DNA from: CAJPSE01 sp963514535
GTDB taxonomy: Bacteria; Synergistota; Synergistia; Synergistales; Aminobacteriaceae
NCBI GenBank assembly: GCA_963514535.1
Contig: CAUPUB010000017.1
Location: forward strand, 1-32,174
DNA length: 32,174 bases
Direction: 5' to 3'
The notes beneath the pieces were generated by a model that saw only the letters and a list, made by a program, of their open reading frames with translations, was not told the origin of the DNA and did no database searches. Positions 1 to 7,986 of this stretch are shown here, piece after piece; within the stretch, counting starts at the first letter, position 1, and every line of letters starts with the position of its first letter. The translations under genes and the position numbers were made by a program.

Positions 1-2
1 CC

Positions 3-170
3 CCGCTGACCGTCACACCGAGGCCCGACAGCGTCCTCCGCGTCTTCATGGCTTACCGGCCCTTGGCCGCGCCCATCGTCGTCCCCCCACAGGAGTTGAC
101 CCCCTTCGTCCGCAAGGGCTTCACCCTCGTCGAGTGGGGTGGCCAGGGGCCGGATGGGGCGGTTCAATAA
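3..170 (+). CDS. C-terminal end of an unidentified protein (5' end outside window)
   Basis: An open frame enters from the left edge and ends at TAA 168-170, giving the last 55 residues of a protein. The tail is proline- and valine-rich, reads like folded protein (for example RVFMAYRPLAAPIVVPPQ) and ends in KGFTLVEWGG plus a few polar residues. Third codon positions are strongly G/C, as in the clear genes of the window, which supports real coding. I do not recognise the family. The next gene starts 117 nt downstream behind its own promoter, so this is probably the end of a separate transcription unit, although no terminator is visible. Confidence 0.55.
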   Translation, partial: PLTVTPRPDSVLRVFMAYRPLAAPIVVPPQELTPFVRKGFTLVEWGGQGPDGAVQ

Positions 171-191
171 ATAAGAAAGGGAGTCCGAGAT

Positions 192-220
192 TTGGAATAA
201 TACGGGGAATGAAATAAAAT
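192..220 (+). promoter_or_regulatory. Sigma70-type promoter for the SBP/LuxR operon
   Basis: TTGGAA (192-197) and TAAAAT (215-220) are separated by exactly 17 nt, close to the sigma70 consensus. Transcription would start near 227, about 60 nt before the GTG start at 287. The region is locally AT-rich in a GC-rich surrounding. Called by eye only. Confidence 0.6.
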
Positions 221-286
221 AGAGGGACATCGTGAAGGGACGGCGCTTTTGGCCCCTGTCGCCGCATCCCTTTCGGGAGGCGGTCG

Positions 287-1696
287 GTGTTGTCGTTCGT
301 TCCCTCTCTTCGGAGGAAAGGCGTTTTTCTCTTACTTTTGCTCTTCCTCGCACTGGCGGGGGGGCTGGTGTTTTTCTGCACTTGCCCGCCCAGGCCTGTG
401 GAGCCCATCGTGCTCACGATCTGGCACAATCCCACCGGACATCGGGAGGACGCCCTTTCCCTGGCCGTCGATCGCTTCAATCGTTCCGTCGGCCGGGAGA
501 GGGGCGTCGTCATCATCGTCACGGCCATCGCCAAGTCCGAGATCATGCACGAGAAGCTCATGTCCATCGCCCAGGGGGACCCCGGCGCCCCACAGCCGCC
601 GGACATCGTGATCGCCTACCCCAAGTCCGCGATGCCGCTTATCGCAAAGGGGGCGCTGGTTCCCCTCGACGACTATTTTTCACCCGAGGAGCTGAGCGCC
701 TATATCCCCGAGTTCATCGAGGCCGGCCGGCTCGGGGACGGACGACTGCTGTACGTGTTTCCCATTGGCAGGTCCACCGAGGGGCTGCTCGTAAACAGGA
801 CGTTCTGGGACCGCTTCTCCCGCGAGACCGGGACCCCCGTGACGGAGCTCGCGACCTTCGAGGGGATCGTCCGCGCCGCAGCGCGCTACCACGAGTGGAC
901 CGACGCGAAGACCCCCGATATCGAGGGCGATGGGGATATATTCTTTATGGTAGACAATCCCTTCAACCTGGCCCAGGCCGCGTTTGCCCAGTTGGACGAC
1001 GACCTGTTCGACGGGGGGCGCCTGAACGTGCATTCTCCCGTCTACGAAAGGGTCTGGAGGCTGTTCTTCGAGCCTACCGTGAGGGGATACGAATCCGTCT
1101 ACAAGGGCTACGGGACGGACCTGGCGAAGACGGGCAGGATGCTGTGCTGGACCAGCTCCACCGCGGGCATCACCTTCATGCCCAAGAACGTGGTCTACGA
1201 CGACAACACGTCCGAGCCCGTGGAGTTCGAACTGCTGCCCTTCCCGGTCATGGAGGGAGGGCGGAAGGTCGCCATCCAGCGCGCCGGGGGCTTCTGCCTC
1301 TTCCGCTCGACTCCCGACCGGCAGCAGGCGGCCGTCGATTTCCTGAAGTGGCTGACCCGTCCGGAGGAGAACCTTCGGTACGTCGAGGGCACCGGCTACC
1401 TGCCCGTAACCCGCAACGCGCTCGAGACGGCGCAGGAGCGTTGGGGAAAGGACGCCACCGGCATCTGGAGGAGCTATGTCGAGGCCATCGGCGTGATGAA
1501 CCGCGAGTACCGTTTCCTGCCCCAAAGGTCGATCGCGAACTATGGAGAGCTGGAGATCCTGTACGAGGGACGGATGCGCCGCCTCGCGGAGGAGGCCCGG
1601 GAGCGGTACCGGGAGCTTTTGCCCGCCGTCGGGGCGGAACGGGCCTGGCGTGAGGCCACGGAAGGGGCGTACACGAAGTTTGTCGAGCCGGAATAA
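287..1696 (+). CDS. Extracellular solute-binding protein (family 1/8 type), membrane-anchored
   Basis: The 469-residue protein resembles the periplasmic binding proteins of sugar-type ABC transporters (SBP_bac_1/8). It has a basic start, a hydrophobic segment at about residues 12-31, then the family-like opening LTIWHNPTGHREDAL. Later motifs include PDIVIAYPKSAMPLIAKGAL, a W-rich middle, and AVDFLKWLTRPEENLRYVE near residue 350, which is typical of this family. GTG at 287 is chosen because GGGAGG (275-280) lies 6 nt upstream. Cysteines follow the hydrophobic stretch but do not form a canonical lipobox, so an uncleaved N-terminal anchor is as likely as a lipoprotein. No permease or ATPase gene is beside it. 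The stop overlaps the proposed start of the downstream membrane LuxR-type regulator, so the two are probably co-translated and the protein may deliver a ligand signal rather than cargo (inference). Confidence 0.85.
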   Translation: MLSFVPSLRRKGVFLLLLLFLALAGGLVFFCTCPPRPVEPIVLTIWHNPTGHREDALSLAVDRFNRSVGRERGVVIIVTAIAKSEIMHEKLMSIAQGDPGAPQPPDIVIAYPKSAMPLIAKGALVPLDDYFSPEELSAYIPEFIEAGRLGDGRLLYVFPIGRSTEGLLVNRTFWDRFSRETGTPVTELATFEGIVRAAARYHEWTDAKTPDIEGDGDIFFMVDNPFNLAQAAFAQLDDDLFDGGRLNVHSPVYERVWRLFFEPTVRGYESVYKGYGTDLAKTGRMLCWTSSTAGITFMPKNVVYDDNTSEPVEFELLPFPVMEGGRKVAIQRAGGFCLFRSTPDRQQAAVDFLKWLTRPEENLRYVEGTGYLPVTRNALETAQERWGKDATGIWRSYVEAIGVMNREYRFLPQRSIANYGELEILYEGRMRRLAEEARERYRELLPAVGAERAWREATEGAYTKFVEPE

Positions 1697-3320
1697 GCTC
1701 TCCCCGTTCGCGTTCTTCTCCAGGCTGAGGGGCCTCGGAGCTCTGGGGCGTCTTGGGCGGACGCTGCGCCTGAGGCTCTGGATGTTCTTCGCGTTCGTCG
1801 TGCTCACAATGGCTGCGATCGTCTCGGCGGTGCTGTTCCTGACCGGCACGCTGAGCCTCCGCGACTCCGGGGGCCGCCTCGTGTTCGATAACGAGCTGAG
1901 ACATCTCGCAGTGTCGACGGAGAGGCGAATGGGGCATCTCTCCGCGATGGCGATACGGATGGGCCGCCACCTGTCGCGCAGCATCGAACACTTTCTGGAG
2001 GAGCGGGAGCTGACGACGGACGACCTGCGACGGCATCCCGAGCTCCTGAGGCCGCTCCTGGCCAACCAGTTCGACAACCTGATGCTCTCGCTCGAGCAGG
2101 CCAAGACGACCGGGGCCTTCCTGATCCTGGACGCCACCGCCAGCCGAAGGATGCGCGAGGCCCGGACCTCCCGGGCGGGGCTGTACCTCGTCGACTGGGA
2201 GCCGGAGCTGGTCAGCGGCAGCATGTTGCAGTTCCAGCTTCTGCGAGGTCCCTCGCAGATTGCGCTGGAGCGGGGATTGGTGATGGAGAAGTATTGGGCC
2301 ATGGAGTTCGACATCGAGGACGCGGACTACTTCGCTCACCCGCAGCGGTGCGCCATGGAGCATCCCGAGAGCGCTCACCGCGTGGGATTCTGGTATCCGA
2401 CGACGACGATTCGGGGGACTGCCCGCAAGGCGATGCTGTGCAGCGTCCCCCTGATCGATTCGCGCGGCGGTGTATTCGGGGTCTGCGGCTTCGACATCAG
2501 CGACCTCCAGTTCAAGCGTACCACCATGCCGGCCGCCAACATTTACGGCGGCATCTTCTGCACCCTGGCCCCGGCAACAAAATCAGGGCTCGATGTCTCC
2601 TCGGCGTTGGTCTCGTGGCGCTATTTCGCGGAGGAGGAGCCGGGGGGCGCGAACCGCCTGTCGCCGGCGGGCGGACGCGACGGGTTCACCCTCTACAGGA
2701 CCGACGGAGGAGAATCCCTGATCGGCGGAGCGCGCCCCATGAGGATACAGCCGTCAGGGCTGTCCTGCTCCGCCCCGGAGTTCACGTTCGCGCTGCTCGT
2801 CCCCGAGAGGGAATACGACGCGGTCCGGTCCGCCCGAAACGGAAGGTTCGTCCTCATCCTCGCCGTGATATCCCTTGCCGGCATCCTGGTCTCGTTTTTC
2901 TTCAGCAGGTGGTACGTCCGCCCCATCCTGAGGGCGATTGCCGCGGTGAAGGAGGGCGCCGACGAGCCACCCGTGACGCGGATCGCGGAGATCGACGACC
3001 TGATCGAGTTCCTGACGGCACGTGCATCCGTCGGACGGGCGGAGCCATCCGAGGGGATGGGTCCCGACACCGGCCCCACGGACGACGAGGTCGAGAGGGA
3101 GTTCAACGAGCGGGTGAGGACCCTGTCGCGCGCCGAGCACAACGTGTTCGATCTCTACGTTCGGGGCTGCTCCGCCGCGGAGATCGCCGCGACCCTGGGC
3201 ATCAGCCCCAATACGGTCAAGACCCACAACCGAAACATCTTCGCCAAGATGCAGGTCTCCTCACAGCGCGAGCTGCTGATGATCTACATCGATATTCTGA
3301 AAAAACGCCGGGACCGATAA
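1680..3320 (+). CDS. Membrane-anchored LuxR-family one-component regulator with extracytoplasmic sensor
   Basis: A 546-residue protein if it starts at TTG 1680. This start has GGAAGGGG about 12 nt upstream and overlaps the preceding stop by 17 nt; ATG 1782 is the alternative but would remove the basic residues before the first membrane segment. Order: basic N-terminus; membrane segment about 34-56; about 330 extracytoplasmic residues resembling a Cache-type sensor (for example FGVCGFDISDLQF); second membrane segment about 390-413; a short HAMP-like linker beginning WYVRPILRAI; then a GerE/LuxR helix-turn-helix at about 482-535 (TLGISPNTVKTHNRNIFAKM). There is no kinase or receiver domain, so sensing and DNA binding sit in one chain. 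It probably responds to a ligand linked to the upstream binding protein. The fold of the sensor part is inferred from length and topology, not from a search. Confidence 0.82.
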   Translation: MSSRNKLSPFAFFSRLRGLGALGRLGRTLRLRLWMFFAFVVLTMAAIVSAVLFLTGTLSLRDSGGRLVFDNELRHLAVSTERRMGHLSAMAIRMGRHLSRSIEHFLEERELTTDDLRRHPELLRPLLANQFDNLMLSLEQAKTTGAFLILDATASRRMREARTSRAGLYLVDWEPELVSGSMLQFQLLRGPSQIALERGLVMEKYWAMEFDIEDADYFAHPQRCAMEHPESAHRVGFWYPTTTIRGTARKAMLCSVPLIDSRGGVFGVCGFDISDLQFKRTTMPAANIYGGIFCTLAPATKSGLDVSSALVSWRYFAEEEPGGANRLSPAGGRDGFTLYRTDGGESLIGGARPMRIQPSGLSCSAPEFTFALLVPEREYDAVRSARNGRFVLILAVISLAGILVSFFFSRWYVRPILRAIAAVKEGADEPPVTRIAEIDDLIEFLTARASVGRAEPSEGMGPDTGPTDDEVEREFNERVRTLSRAEHNVFDLYVRGCSAAEIAATLGISPNTVKTHNRNIFAKMQVSSQRELLMIYIDILKKRRDR

Positions 3321-3671
3321 GGCCCCCCGCACCTCATCCCCCCTTCAAACCCTATACCCCTCTTCAAATTCGGAGGATCCCTGACCGGAAAATCCTTGTC
3401 CGAAAGGGGCGCAAATCATCCTTTTCGCCCTCATCCTTTGGGGTGATTTTAGCATCTGGATCCTTTGAACATCAGCATCGAGCGTCAATCCCCCGCCAAC
3501 TTTCCCCGAACATGAGAATCCCCCCTGTGGGTGAAGATTTTTGCCGGTCCAGAAGGATAATTGTGGACGTATCAACCTGAGGATCGACAGACCGAAGGGT
3601 CCAGTGGAACGGACGGAGTGGCGGATGAGACGGATGGGACCGAATGGATGAGACCGAATGGAGGGGACCGA
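3321..3671. other. Non-coding gap between the LuxR operon and lemA
   Basis: No convincing gene is seen in these 351 bases. GGGCG/CGCCC around 3409-3433 and a weak stem followed by ATTTTAG near 3453 could form a poor terminator for the preceding operon. The right end holds a 14-nt tandem repeat (3624-3679), listed separately. An open frame extends upstream of lemA to 3561, but it lacks a ribosome site and reads through the repeat. Confidence 0.5.
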
Positions 3672-3679
3672 ATGGAAAG
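3624..3679 (+). repeat. 14-nt tandem repeat overlapping the lemA start
   Basis: Three head-to-tail 14-nt units begin with GACCGAATGGA (3638, 3652, 3666), preceded by one degenerate unit at 3624. Each unit carries an ATG. The start codon of the LemA gene (3672) lies in the last unit and its ribosome site (GGAGGGG, 3660-3666) lies across the unit boundary. Confidence 0.8.
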
Positions 3680-4307
3680 GATTATTGGCGTGTTTTTTCT
3701 TGCGGCGCTGCTGCTGACGGCCCTTGTCCTTTCGGTCAAAACCTATAACGGCCTCATCGTACTGAGGAGCTTTTCTGCGGAGGGATGGAGCGGGGTCCTG
3801 GCGGCGGTGCGGCGGAGACGGGCGGCCATCGCCCAGGTATTGAGGGCGATGGCGTCGAGCAGTCCCGAGGAGAGGGCGCCCTTGGAGATGATGAGGTCGG
3901 CCTGTGCGCGGGATGCCTCCCAATGGGATGTCGGCGAGTTGATGCGAGCCGAGGCGGAACTGTCGGCAAGTCTGCCCTCCTTTCTGGCCCTCTGCGAACG
4001 AAGCCCGGAGACATCGGAAGGATCGGAGAAGAACGAGGATCGGACGAGTATTCGAGTTCTCCTTCCGGAGCTGAGCACGGAGGTGGAGATGGCAAGGAGC
4101 TACTACAACGCGACCGCCCGCGACTACAACACGCGCCTCGGGCAGTTTCCGGCGAACCTGATCGGCCGGGTGTTTCGTTTCAGAGAGGCCGAGTACCTCG
4201 AATCAGATATGTGGAACCAGACCTGTTGGATGAGGCGGCCCCCAGCAGCAGCCGGGCGATTCGATTGTGAAGGGGAGGGCCCGCCACCTGGCGTGGGGAT
4301 GGCGTAA
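3672..4307 (+). CDS. LemA family protein
   Basis: The 211-residue protein has a single N-terminal membrane segment (about residues 4-22, after MERIIGVFF) followed by the helical LemA body. LemA signatures are YNGLIVLR after the membrane segment, an arginine-rich stretch (VRRRRAAIAQVL), a long central helix region with the family's acidic and serine residues, then ARSYYNATARDYNTRL and FPANLIGRVFRF near residue 160. LemA proteins are small membrane-anchored helical proteins with no settled function. Start ATG 3672 has GGAGGGG 5 nt upstream. The C-terminal 30 residues are proline/glycine-rich and unusual for the family. The gene lies between two LuxR-type regulator genes, so a sensing or envelope role is possible but unproven. 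Confidence 0.8.
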   Translation: MERIIGVFFLAALLLTALVLSVKTYNGLIVLRSFSAEGWSGVLAAVRRRRAAIAQVLRAMASSSPEERAPLEMMRSACARDASQWDVGELMRAEAELSASLPSFLALCERSPETSEGSEKNEDRTSIRVLLPELSTEVEMARSYYNATARDYNTRLGQFPANLIGRVFRFREAEYLESDMWNQTCWMRRPPAAAGRFDCEGEGPPPGVGMA

Positions 4308-4319
4308 GATTTTCCGTTC

Positions 4320-4358
4320 GGATGCGAAAGTAGGATGCGAAAGTAGGATGTGAAAGGA
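4320..4358 (+). repeat. 13-nt tandem repeat immediately before a LuxR-type gene
   Basis: Three consecutive 13-nt units: GGATGCGAAAGTA twice (4320-4332, 4333-4345) and GGATGTGAAAGGA (4346-4358). Point changes in the third copy create the AAAGGAG ribosome site of the gene that starts at 4368. Confidence 0.85.
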
Positions 4359-4367
4359 GCCATTTTA

Positions 4368-4763
4368 ATGACGGAGCAGCGAAAGGGCAATTCTTGCATT
4401 TTGTCGTTTCCCCTCGCCCGCTTCCGGGGCTGTGGGGACGAGAGGGAACGTCTGCTGAAGTGCGGGTTCGAGGAAATGGGCCTGACCCGCCAGGAGTGCC
4501 GCATCGCGCTCCTGATTCTGGACGGCGATGGAAACGGGGACATCTGCAGCGAGCTCTATATCACCCGAAACACCCTGAAGTTCCACATCCGCAACATCAA
4601 CCGCAAGCTGGGCATTCACAGCCGGCGCGAGCTTATTGGCATCGCAATGCGCATGCTGCCGCGGCCGGGAGGGACGCCCGACGGCTTGGGTGCGCGGGGA
4701 CGGATCATCGACTTCACGGAGGCAGCGGCTTTTTACAGACAAGGGTGCCAGGAGAAGTTATGA
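4368..4763 (+). CDS. Small solo LuxR-type DNA-binding regulator
   Basis: A 131-residue cytoplasmic protein whose centre is a GerE/LuxR helix-turn-helix (about residues 43-92): MGLTRQECRIALLILDG, then LYITRNTLKFHIRNINRKLG. No receiver, PAS or autoinducer domain is present; the first 35 residues and the last 35 match nothing I know. ATG 4368 is chosen because AAAGGAG (4353-4359) sits 8 nt upstream; an in-frame GTG at 4350 overlaps the ribosome site. The recognition helix resembles that of the membrane LuxR protein 1.1 kb upstream. Its 3' end faces tmcAL with 37 nt between stops and no terminator there; the nearest rightward terminator is inside tmcAL (5126-5167). Confidence 0.8.
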   Translation: MTEQRKGNSCILSFPLARFRGCGDERERLLKCGFEEMGLTRQECRIALLILDGDGNGDICSELYITRNTLKFHIRNINRKLGIHSRRELIGIAMRMLPRPGGTPDGLGARGRIIDFTEAAAFYRQGCQEKL

Positions 4764-4800
4764 AGTTATAAGGAAGGTCGATGGGCCATGAGATCCGTGA

Positions 4801-6027
4801 TTAATGCTCGAAGCGGGGACTCTGCCGTTCCTCGTAATCCAATTCGGGCTTGGGGAGGAGCAGTTCGTAGAGTTTCGACGCACGGAACTCCGCAGCGGCG
4901 GTCAGCTTTCCAATGGGGTCCTTGACCGCGGCGAGGCGCGTCACGATGGGGATGTCGGAGTATCGCGCCCTGTCGCGCAGCAGTTTTTTTCCACGTTCGC
5001 TGCCGCCCAACAGGCGGGCGTAGGGCACCCCGGCCCTGGACGCGGCCACCGCGGACCAGCGGTCCACCCCCGCCAGGAGCCGGACGATCTGGCGCTGGAT
5101 CCGGGAACGCGTATAACGCGCACAGACGCAGCTTCCTACGAAATCGTCGTAGGAAGCTGCGTTTTTATAGCGCTTGAGGAAGAGATTTTCCAGCCCTTCA
5201 TCCATCCCCGCACATCCTCGCAGTTCCTCGGGGGAGCTGCGAAGCAGGAGGGCCTGGATCAGGGGCCAGAGGGGTTGGGGCCCAGGGCAAAAGCGTCCCT
5301 TCGTTCGTGCTTCCCCCAGAAGACGGAGCGTCGAGGGGGGCATGACGTCTCGGACCCACAGAGGCCACCGAGAAGCCTGTGCGTCCCGCAGCGCGGAGCG
5401 GATGGCCACGGCGCTCGGCAGGGGGCCGTGCTCGAGGTCATGATATCCCGCCCCCGCCCGTTGTACGGGAAGCGGAATCAAGGGGTAGCCCCGTCTCCCG
5501 ATCCTCAGCAGATAGGACAGGGCCAGGGAGTTGTTGGGTTTCGAGAGAAAATCCCTGGCCCCGGGAAGCTCCTCCTCCAGCGCTTCGCCGACGGCCCTGG
5601 TGTAGGAGAGTCCCCCGTCGAGTTTTTTCCTCAGGCTCCGCTTGAAAGAGGCCGGCTCCTGGATTAGAATATTAAAGATTGGACTCGTATCGTAGTGGGC
5701 ATCCTCCATGCCGAAGGAGATGTGAGTCGCGATTTTTGTGCGCGCAAGCAGGTCCGCTGCCCCGGACCCGAATTCCGGCGCCGCGTTGCATGCGAAGAGA
5801 AAGGGCAGTTCCAGAACCAGGTCAGCCCCACCGCGCAGGGCCATTTGCGCGCGTGACCATTTGTCGGTGATCCCGGGGATGCCCCTTTGTGTGAAGTTCG
5901 ACGACAGCACGACGACGAACAAAGCACCGGGCAGGCGCTCCCGCGCCGACGCCATTTGCAGGAGATGTCCGTTGTGAAAGGGGTTATACTCGGCAGCGAT
6001 GCCGACAACAGGTGTCCGATTGTCCAT
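4801..6027 (-). CDS. tmcAL: tRNA(Met) cytidine acetate ligase TmcAL
   Basis: A 408-residue protein of the TmcAL (UPF0348/DUF795) family, which activates acetate with ATP and acetylates the wobble cytidine (ac4C34) of elongator tRNA-Met. The N-terminus carries the nucleotidyltransferase signature VGIAAEYNPFHNGHLLQM (HxGH), followed by VVLSSNFTQRGIP and GADLVLELPF, all typical. Length matches the family. ATG 6027 is the only usable start before the motif; it has no Shine-Dalgarno sequence, and a TATACT box lies only 7 nt upstream, suggesting a leaderless message. It is divergent from acetate kinase, which shares acetate as substrate. A 16-bp perfect hairpin lies within the coding sequence (codons for NAASYDDFVGSCV). 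Confidence 0.92.
   Translation of the reverse strand: MDNRTPVVGIAAEYNPFHNGHLLQMASARERLPGALFVVVLSSNFTQRGIPGITDKWSRAQMALRGGADLVLELPFLFACNAAPEFGSGAADLLARTKIATHISFGMEDAHYDTSPIFNILIQEPASFKRSLRKKLDGGLSYTRAVGEALEEELPGARDFLSKPNNSLALSYLLRIGRRGYPLIPLPVQRAGAGYHDLEHGPLPSAVAIRSALRDAQASRWPLWVRDVMPPSTLRLLGEARTKGRFCPGPQPLWPLIQALLLRSSPEELRGCAGMDEGLENLFLKRYKNAASYDDFVGSCVCARYTRSRIQRQIVRLLAGVDRWSAVAASRAGVPYARLLGGSERGKKLLRDRARYSDIPIVTRLAAVKDPIGKLTAAAEFRASKLYELLLPKPELDYEERQSPRFEH
5126..5167 (+). terminator. Perfect 16-bp terminator-like hairpin antisense inside tmcAL
   Basis: ACGCAGCTTCCTACGA (5126-5141), a 5-nt loop, and its exact reverse complement (5147-5162), followed on the plus strand by a run of T to about 5167. 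This is an intrinsic-terminator shape for rightward transcription, although it lies in the coding region of leftward tmcAL. The only rightward transcript that could reach it without another terminator comes from the LuxR-type gene ending at 4763. Confidence 0.7.
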
Positions 6028-6146
6028 ATCGGCAAGTATAACGCCGTTCGAGGTCCCTGGCGACCTCTTTCAACGAATGGCAGGATAAAAATCGAGAGGC
6101 GGCGGTTCCAGGATCCCGCCGTCCGCGAAGGGCAGGTATGTGAACA

Positions 6147-7346
6147 ATGAAGGTCTTAGTCATCAACTGCGGCAGCTCGTCCCTGAAGTATCAGCTTTTC
6201 GACATGGATACGGAGAGCGTCCTCGCGAAGGGGCTGGTGGAGCGTATCGGTATCGACGGGTCGCAGATCAAGCACACCAAGACAGGTATGGAAGCGGTGG
6301 TCAAGGTAACCCCCATCCCGGATCACAAGGTGGGCATCCAGCTTGTCCTCGACGCCCTTCTGGACAAGGGGCACGGGGTACTGTCCTCGCTGGGTGAGTT
6401 GAGCGCCATCGGACACCGGGTCGTCCACGCGGGGGAAAAGTTCTCGACCTCCGTAAAGCTGGATCCTCAGGTGATGGCAGCCCTCAGGGAGTGCATTCCC
6501 CTCGCGCCGCTTCACAACCCCGCCAATATCATGGGAATCGAGGCCGTCACCGAGGTCCTTCCCTCCGTGCCGCAGGTCGCGGTATTCGATACGGCTTTCC
6601 ATCAGACCATGCCGGAGCACGCCTACATCTACGGTCTTCCCTACGGCTATTACGAGAAGTACAAGGTTCGGCGCTACGGGTTCCACGGAACGAGCCATTA
6701 CTATGTCTCGCGCCGGGCGGCCGAGATCCTGGACAAGCCCGTCGAGAGGCTGAAGATCGTGACGTGCCACCTGGGCAACGGCAGCTCCATAACCGCGGTC
6801 CAGGGCGGACGGTCCATCGACACCTCGATGGGGTTCACGCCGCTTGCAGGGGTCTTGATGGGAACGCGCTGCGGCGATATCGACCCCGCCCTGGTCCCCT
6901 TCATCGCTCAGACGGAGAAGCTGGACGCCAAGGACCTGGATGCGCTTTTGAACAAGAAGAGCGGTCTCCTCGGGGTCTCGGGGCTCAGCAGCGACCTCCG
7001 TGACATTGAGGAAGCCGCCGCCAGGGGGGAGCCCCGTTCCAAGCTGGCCCTTGCGGTCCTGACCTATGGAATTCGGAAATACATTGGCGCCTACGCGGCC
7101 GCCATGGGGGGGATCGACGCGCTGGTCTTCACCGCGGGGGTGGGGGAGAACAGCATTCTCGTCCGATCCAGAGTGTGCGAGGGGCTGGAATTTCTGGGTA
7201 TCTCCATCGATCAGGAGAAGAACAAGGTTCGGGGTAAGGAGGCGGATATCGGCGCTTCCGACTCCCGGGTCCGGGTGTTGGTCGTCCCCACGAACGAGGA
7301 ACTCGTCATCGCCCGCGACACGAAGCGTCTGGTCGCCGCTAATTAG
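6147..7346 (+). CDS. ackA: Acetate kinase
   Basis: A 399-residue cytoplasmic enzyme interconverting acetyl phosphate + ADP and acetate + ATP. All family signatures are present: VLVINCGSSSLKYQLFDM at the N-terminus, IGHRVVHAGEKFS, VAVFDTAFHQTMP (catalytic Asp), RYGFHGTSHYYVSRRAA, HLGNGSSITAV, MGTRCGDIDPAL, FTAGVGENS, and the C-terminal TNEELVIARDT with the conserved Glu. Length is standard. ATG 6147 begins the conserved motif; the upstream AGG at 6132-6134 is only a weak ribosome site. No phosphotransacetylase gene is in the window. The gene lies 119 nt from divergent tmcAL and 73 nt before the DUF177 gene, so it may be the first gene of an ackA-DUF177-rpmF unit ending at the 8312 terminator. 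Confidence 0.97.
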   Translation: MKVLVINCGSSSLKYQLFDMDTESVLAKGLVERIGIDGSQIKHTKTGMEAVVKVTPIPDHKVGIQLVLDALLDKGHGVLSSLGELSAIGHRVVHAGEKFSTSVKLDPQVMAALRECIPLAPLHNPANIMGIEAVTEVLPSVPQVAVFDTAFHQTMPEHAYIYGLPYGYYEKYKVRRYGFHGTSHYYVSRRAAEILDKPVERLKIVTCHLGNGSSITAVQGGRSIDTSMGFTPLAGVLMGTRCGDIDPALVPFIAQTEKLDAKDLDALLNKKSGLLGVSGLSSDLRDIEEAAARGEPRSKLALAVLTYGIRKYIGAYAAAMGGIDALVFTAGVGENSILVRSRVCEGLEFLGISIDQEKNKVRGKEADIGASDSRVRVLVVPTNEELVIARDTKRLVAAN

Positions 7347-7419
7347 CCGTCATCCTGACGACGTGTCCCCTCGGCCAGCTGATTACGGTTTGGGGGGATA
7401 AGTGGGATAAGGAGGATAC

Positions 7420-7986
7420 ATGGCCGGAGCTGGACTTGGGGACTGGAACTGTATTATCGCCCTGCCTCAGCGCAACGATACGGAGACCCACGTTGAAGGG
7501 GCCTGGGACATTGTGGTCCCCGACGGTGTGGACTTCGAGGGACAGCATTTCGGGCTCCCCGACGGATGCCAGGTCCAGGCCGAGGCCCATTGGCTGGAGC
7601 CCTCGCTCCTCTCCGTAAGGCTCTCCCTGACCCTCCGGGCTGAGGGCGTCTGTGCGCGCTGTTTGAGGGGGACATCCCTTGCAATATCGGATGATTTGTT
7701 GTATCTTTACCTTCCGTCCGGGCTGGATTTGGGGGAGGATACCCGTCTGGAGTCCGACGAGGGATTCATGCCGGTCGAGGTGGAATTCTTCGGTCGGACG
7801 CTGGATATCTCCGACCAGGTGAGGGAAAGTATTTTGCTCCTCCTGCCGCGAAAGCCCCTGTGCAGGGAGGACTGTCTTGGCCTGTGTCCTGTCTGTGGCG
7901 CCGACCTCAACGAGGGAAAATGTGGGTGTTCCCGCTTGGAGGGCGACCCCCGTCTGGAGGTCCTCCGTAAGTTCCAGAGGGTTTGA
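7420..7986 (+). CDS. DUF177 (YceD-like) protein
   Basis: A 188-residue protein of the DUF177/YceD family, often encoded just upstream of rpmF as here. Family members are linked to 23S rRNA and ribosomal protein accumulation. Signatures are VCARCLRG near residue 78, the acidic stretch after it, then EVEFFGRTLDISDQVRESI, LPRKPLCREDCLGLCPVCG and a final CGC. The cysteine clusters suggest a zinc site. The start ATG 7420 follows AAGGAGG with a good spacer. The gene is followed after 106 nt by rpmF. Confidence 0.88.
   Translation: MAGAGLGDWNCIIALPQRNDTETHVEGAWDIVVPDGVDFEGQHFGLPDGCQVQAEAHWLEPSLLSVRLSLTLRAEGVCARCLRGTSLAISDDLLYLYLPSGLDLGEDTRLESDEGFMPVEVEFFGRTLDISDQVRESILLLLPRKPLCREDCLGLCPVCGADLNEGKCGCSRLEGDPRLEVLRKFQRV

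Noticed and set aside
287..400. Canonical lipoprotein signal on the solute-binding protein
   Set aside because: Cysteines follow the hydrophobic segment but the residues before them (VFF, FCT) do not fit a lipobox.
232..1653. Long plus-strand frame overlapping the solute-binding protein in another register
   Set aside because: Arg/Gly/Pro-rich composition typical of a shifted frame in GC-rich DNA; the 287-1696 frame has clear family motifs and a ribosome site.
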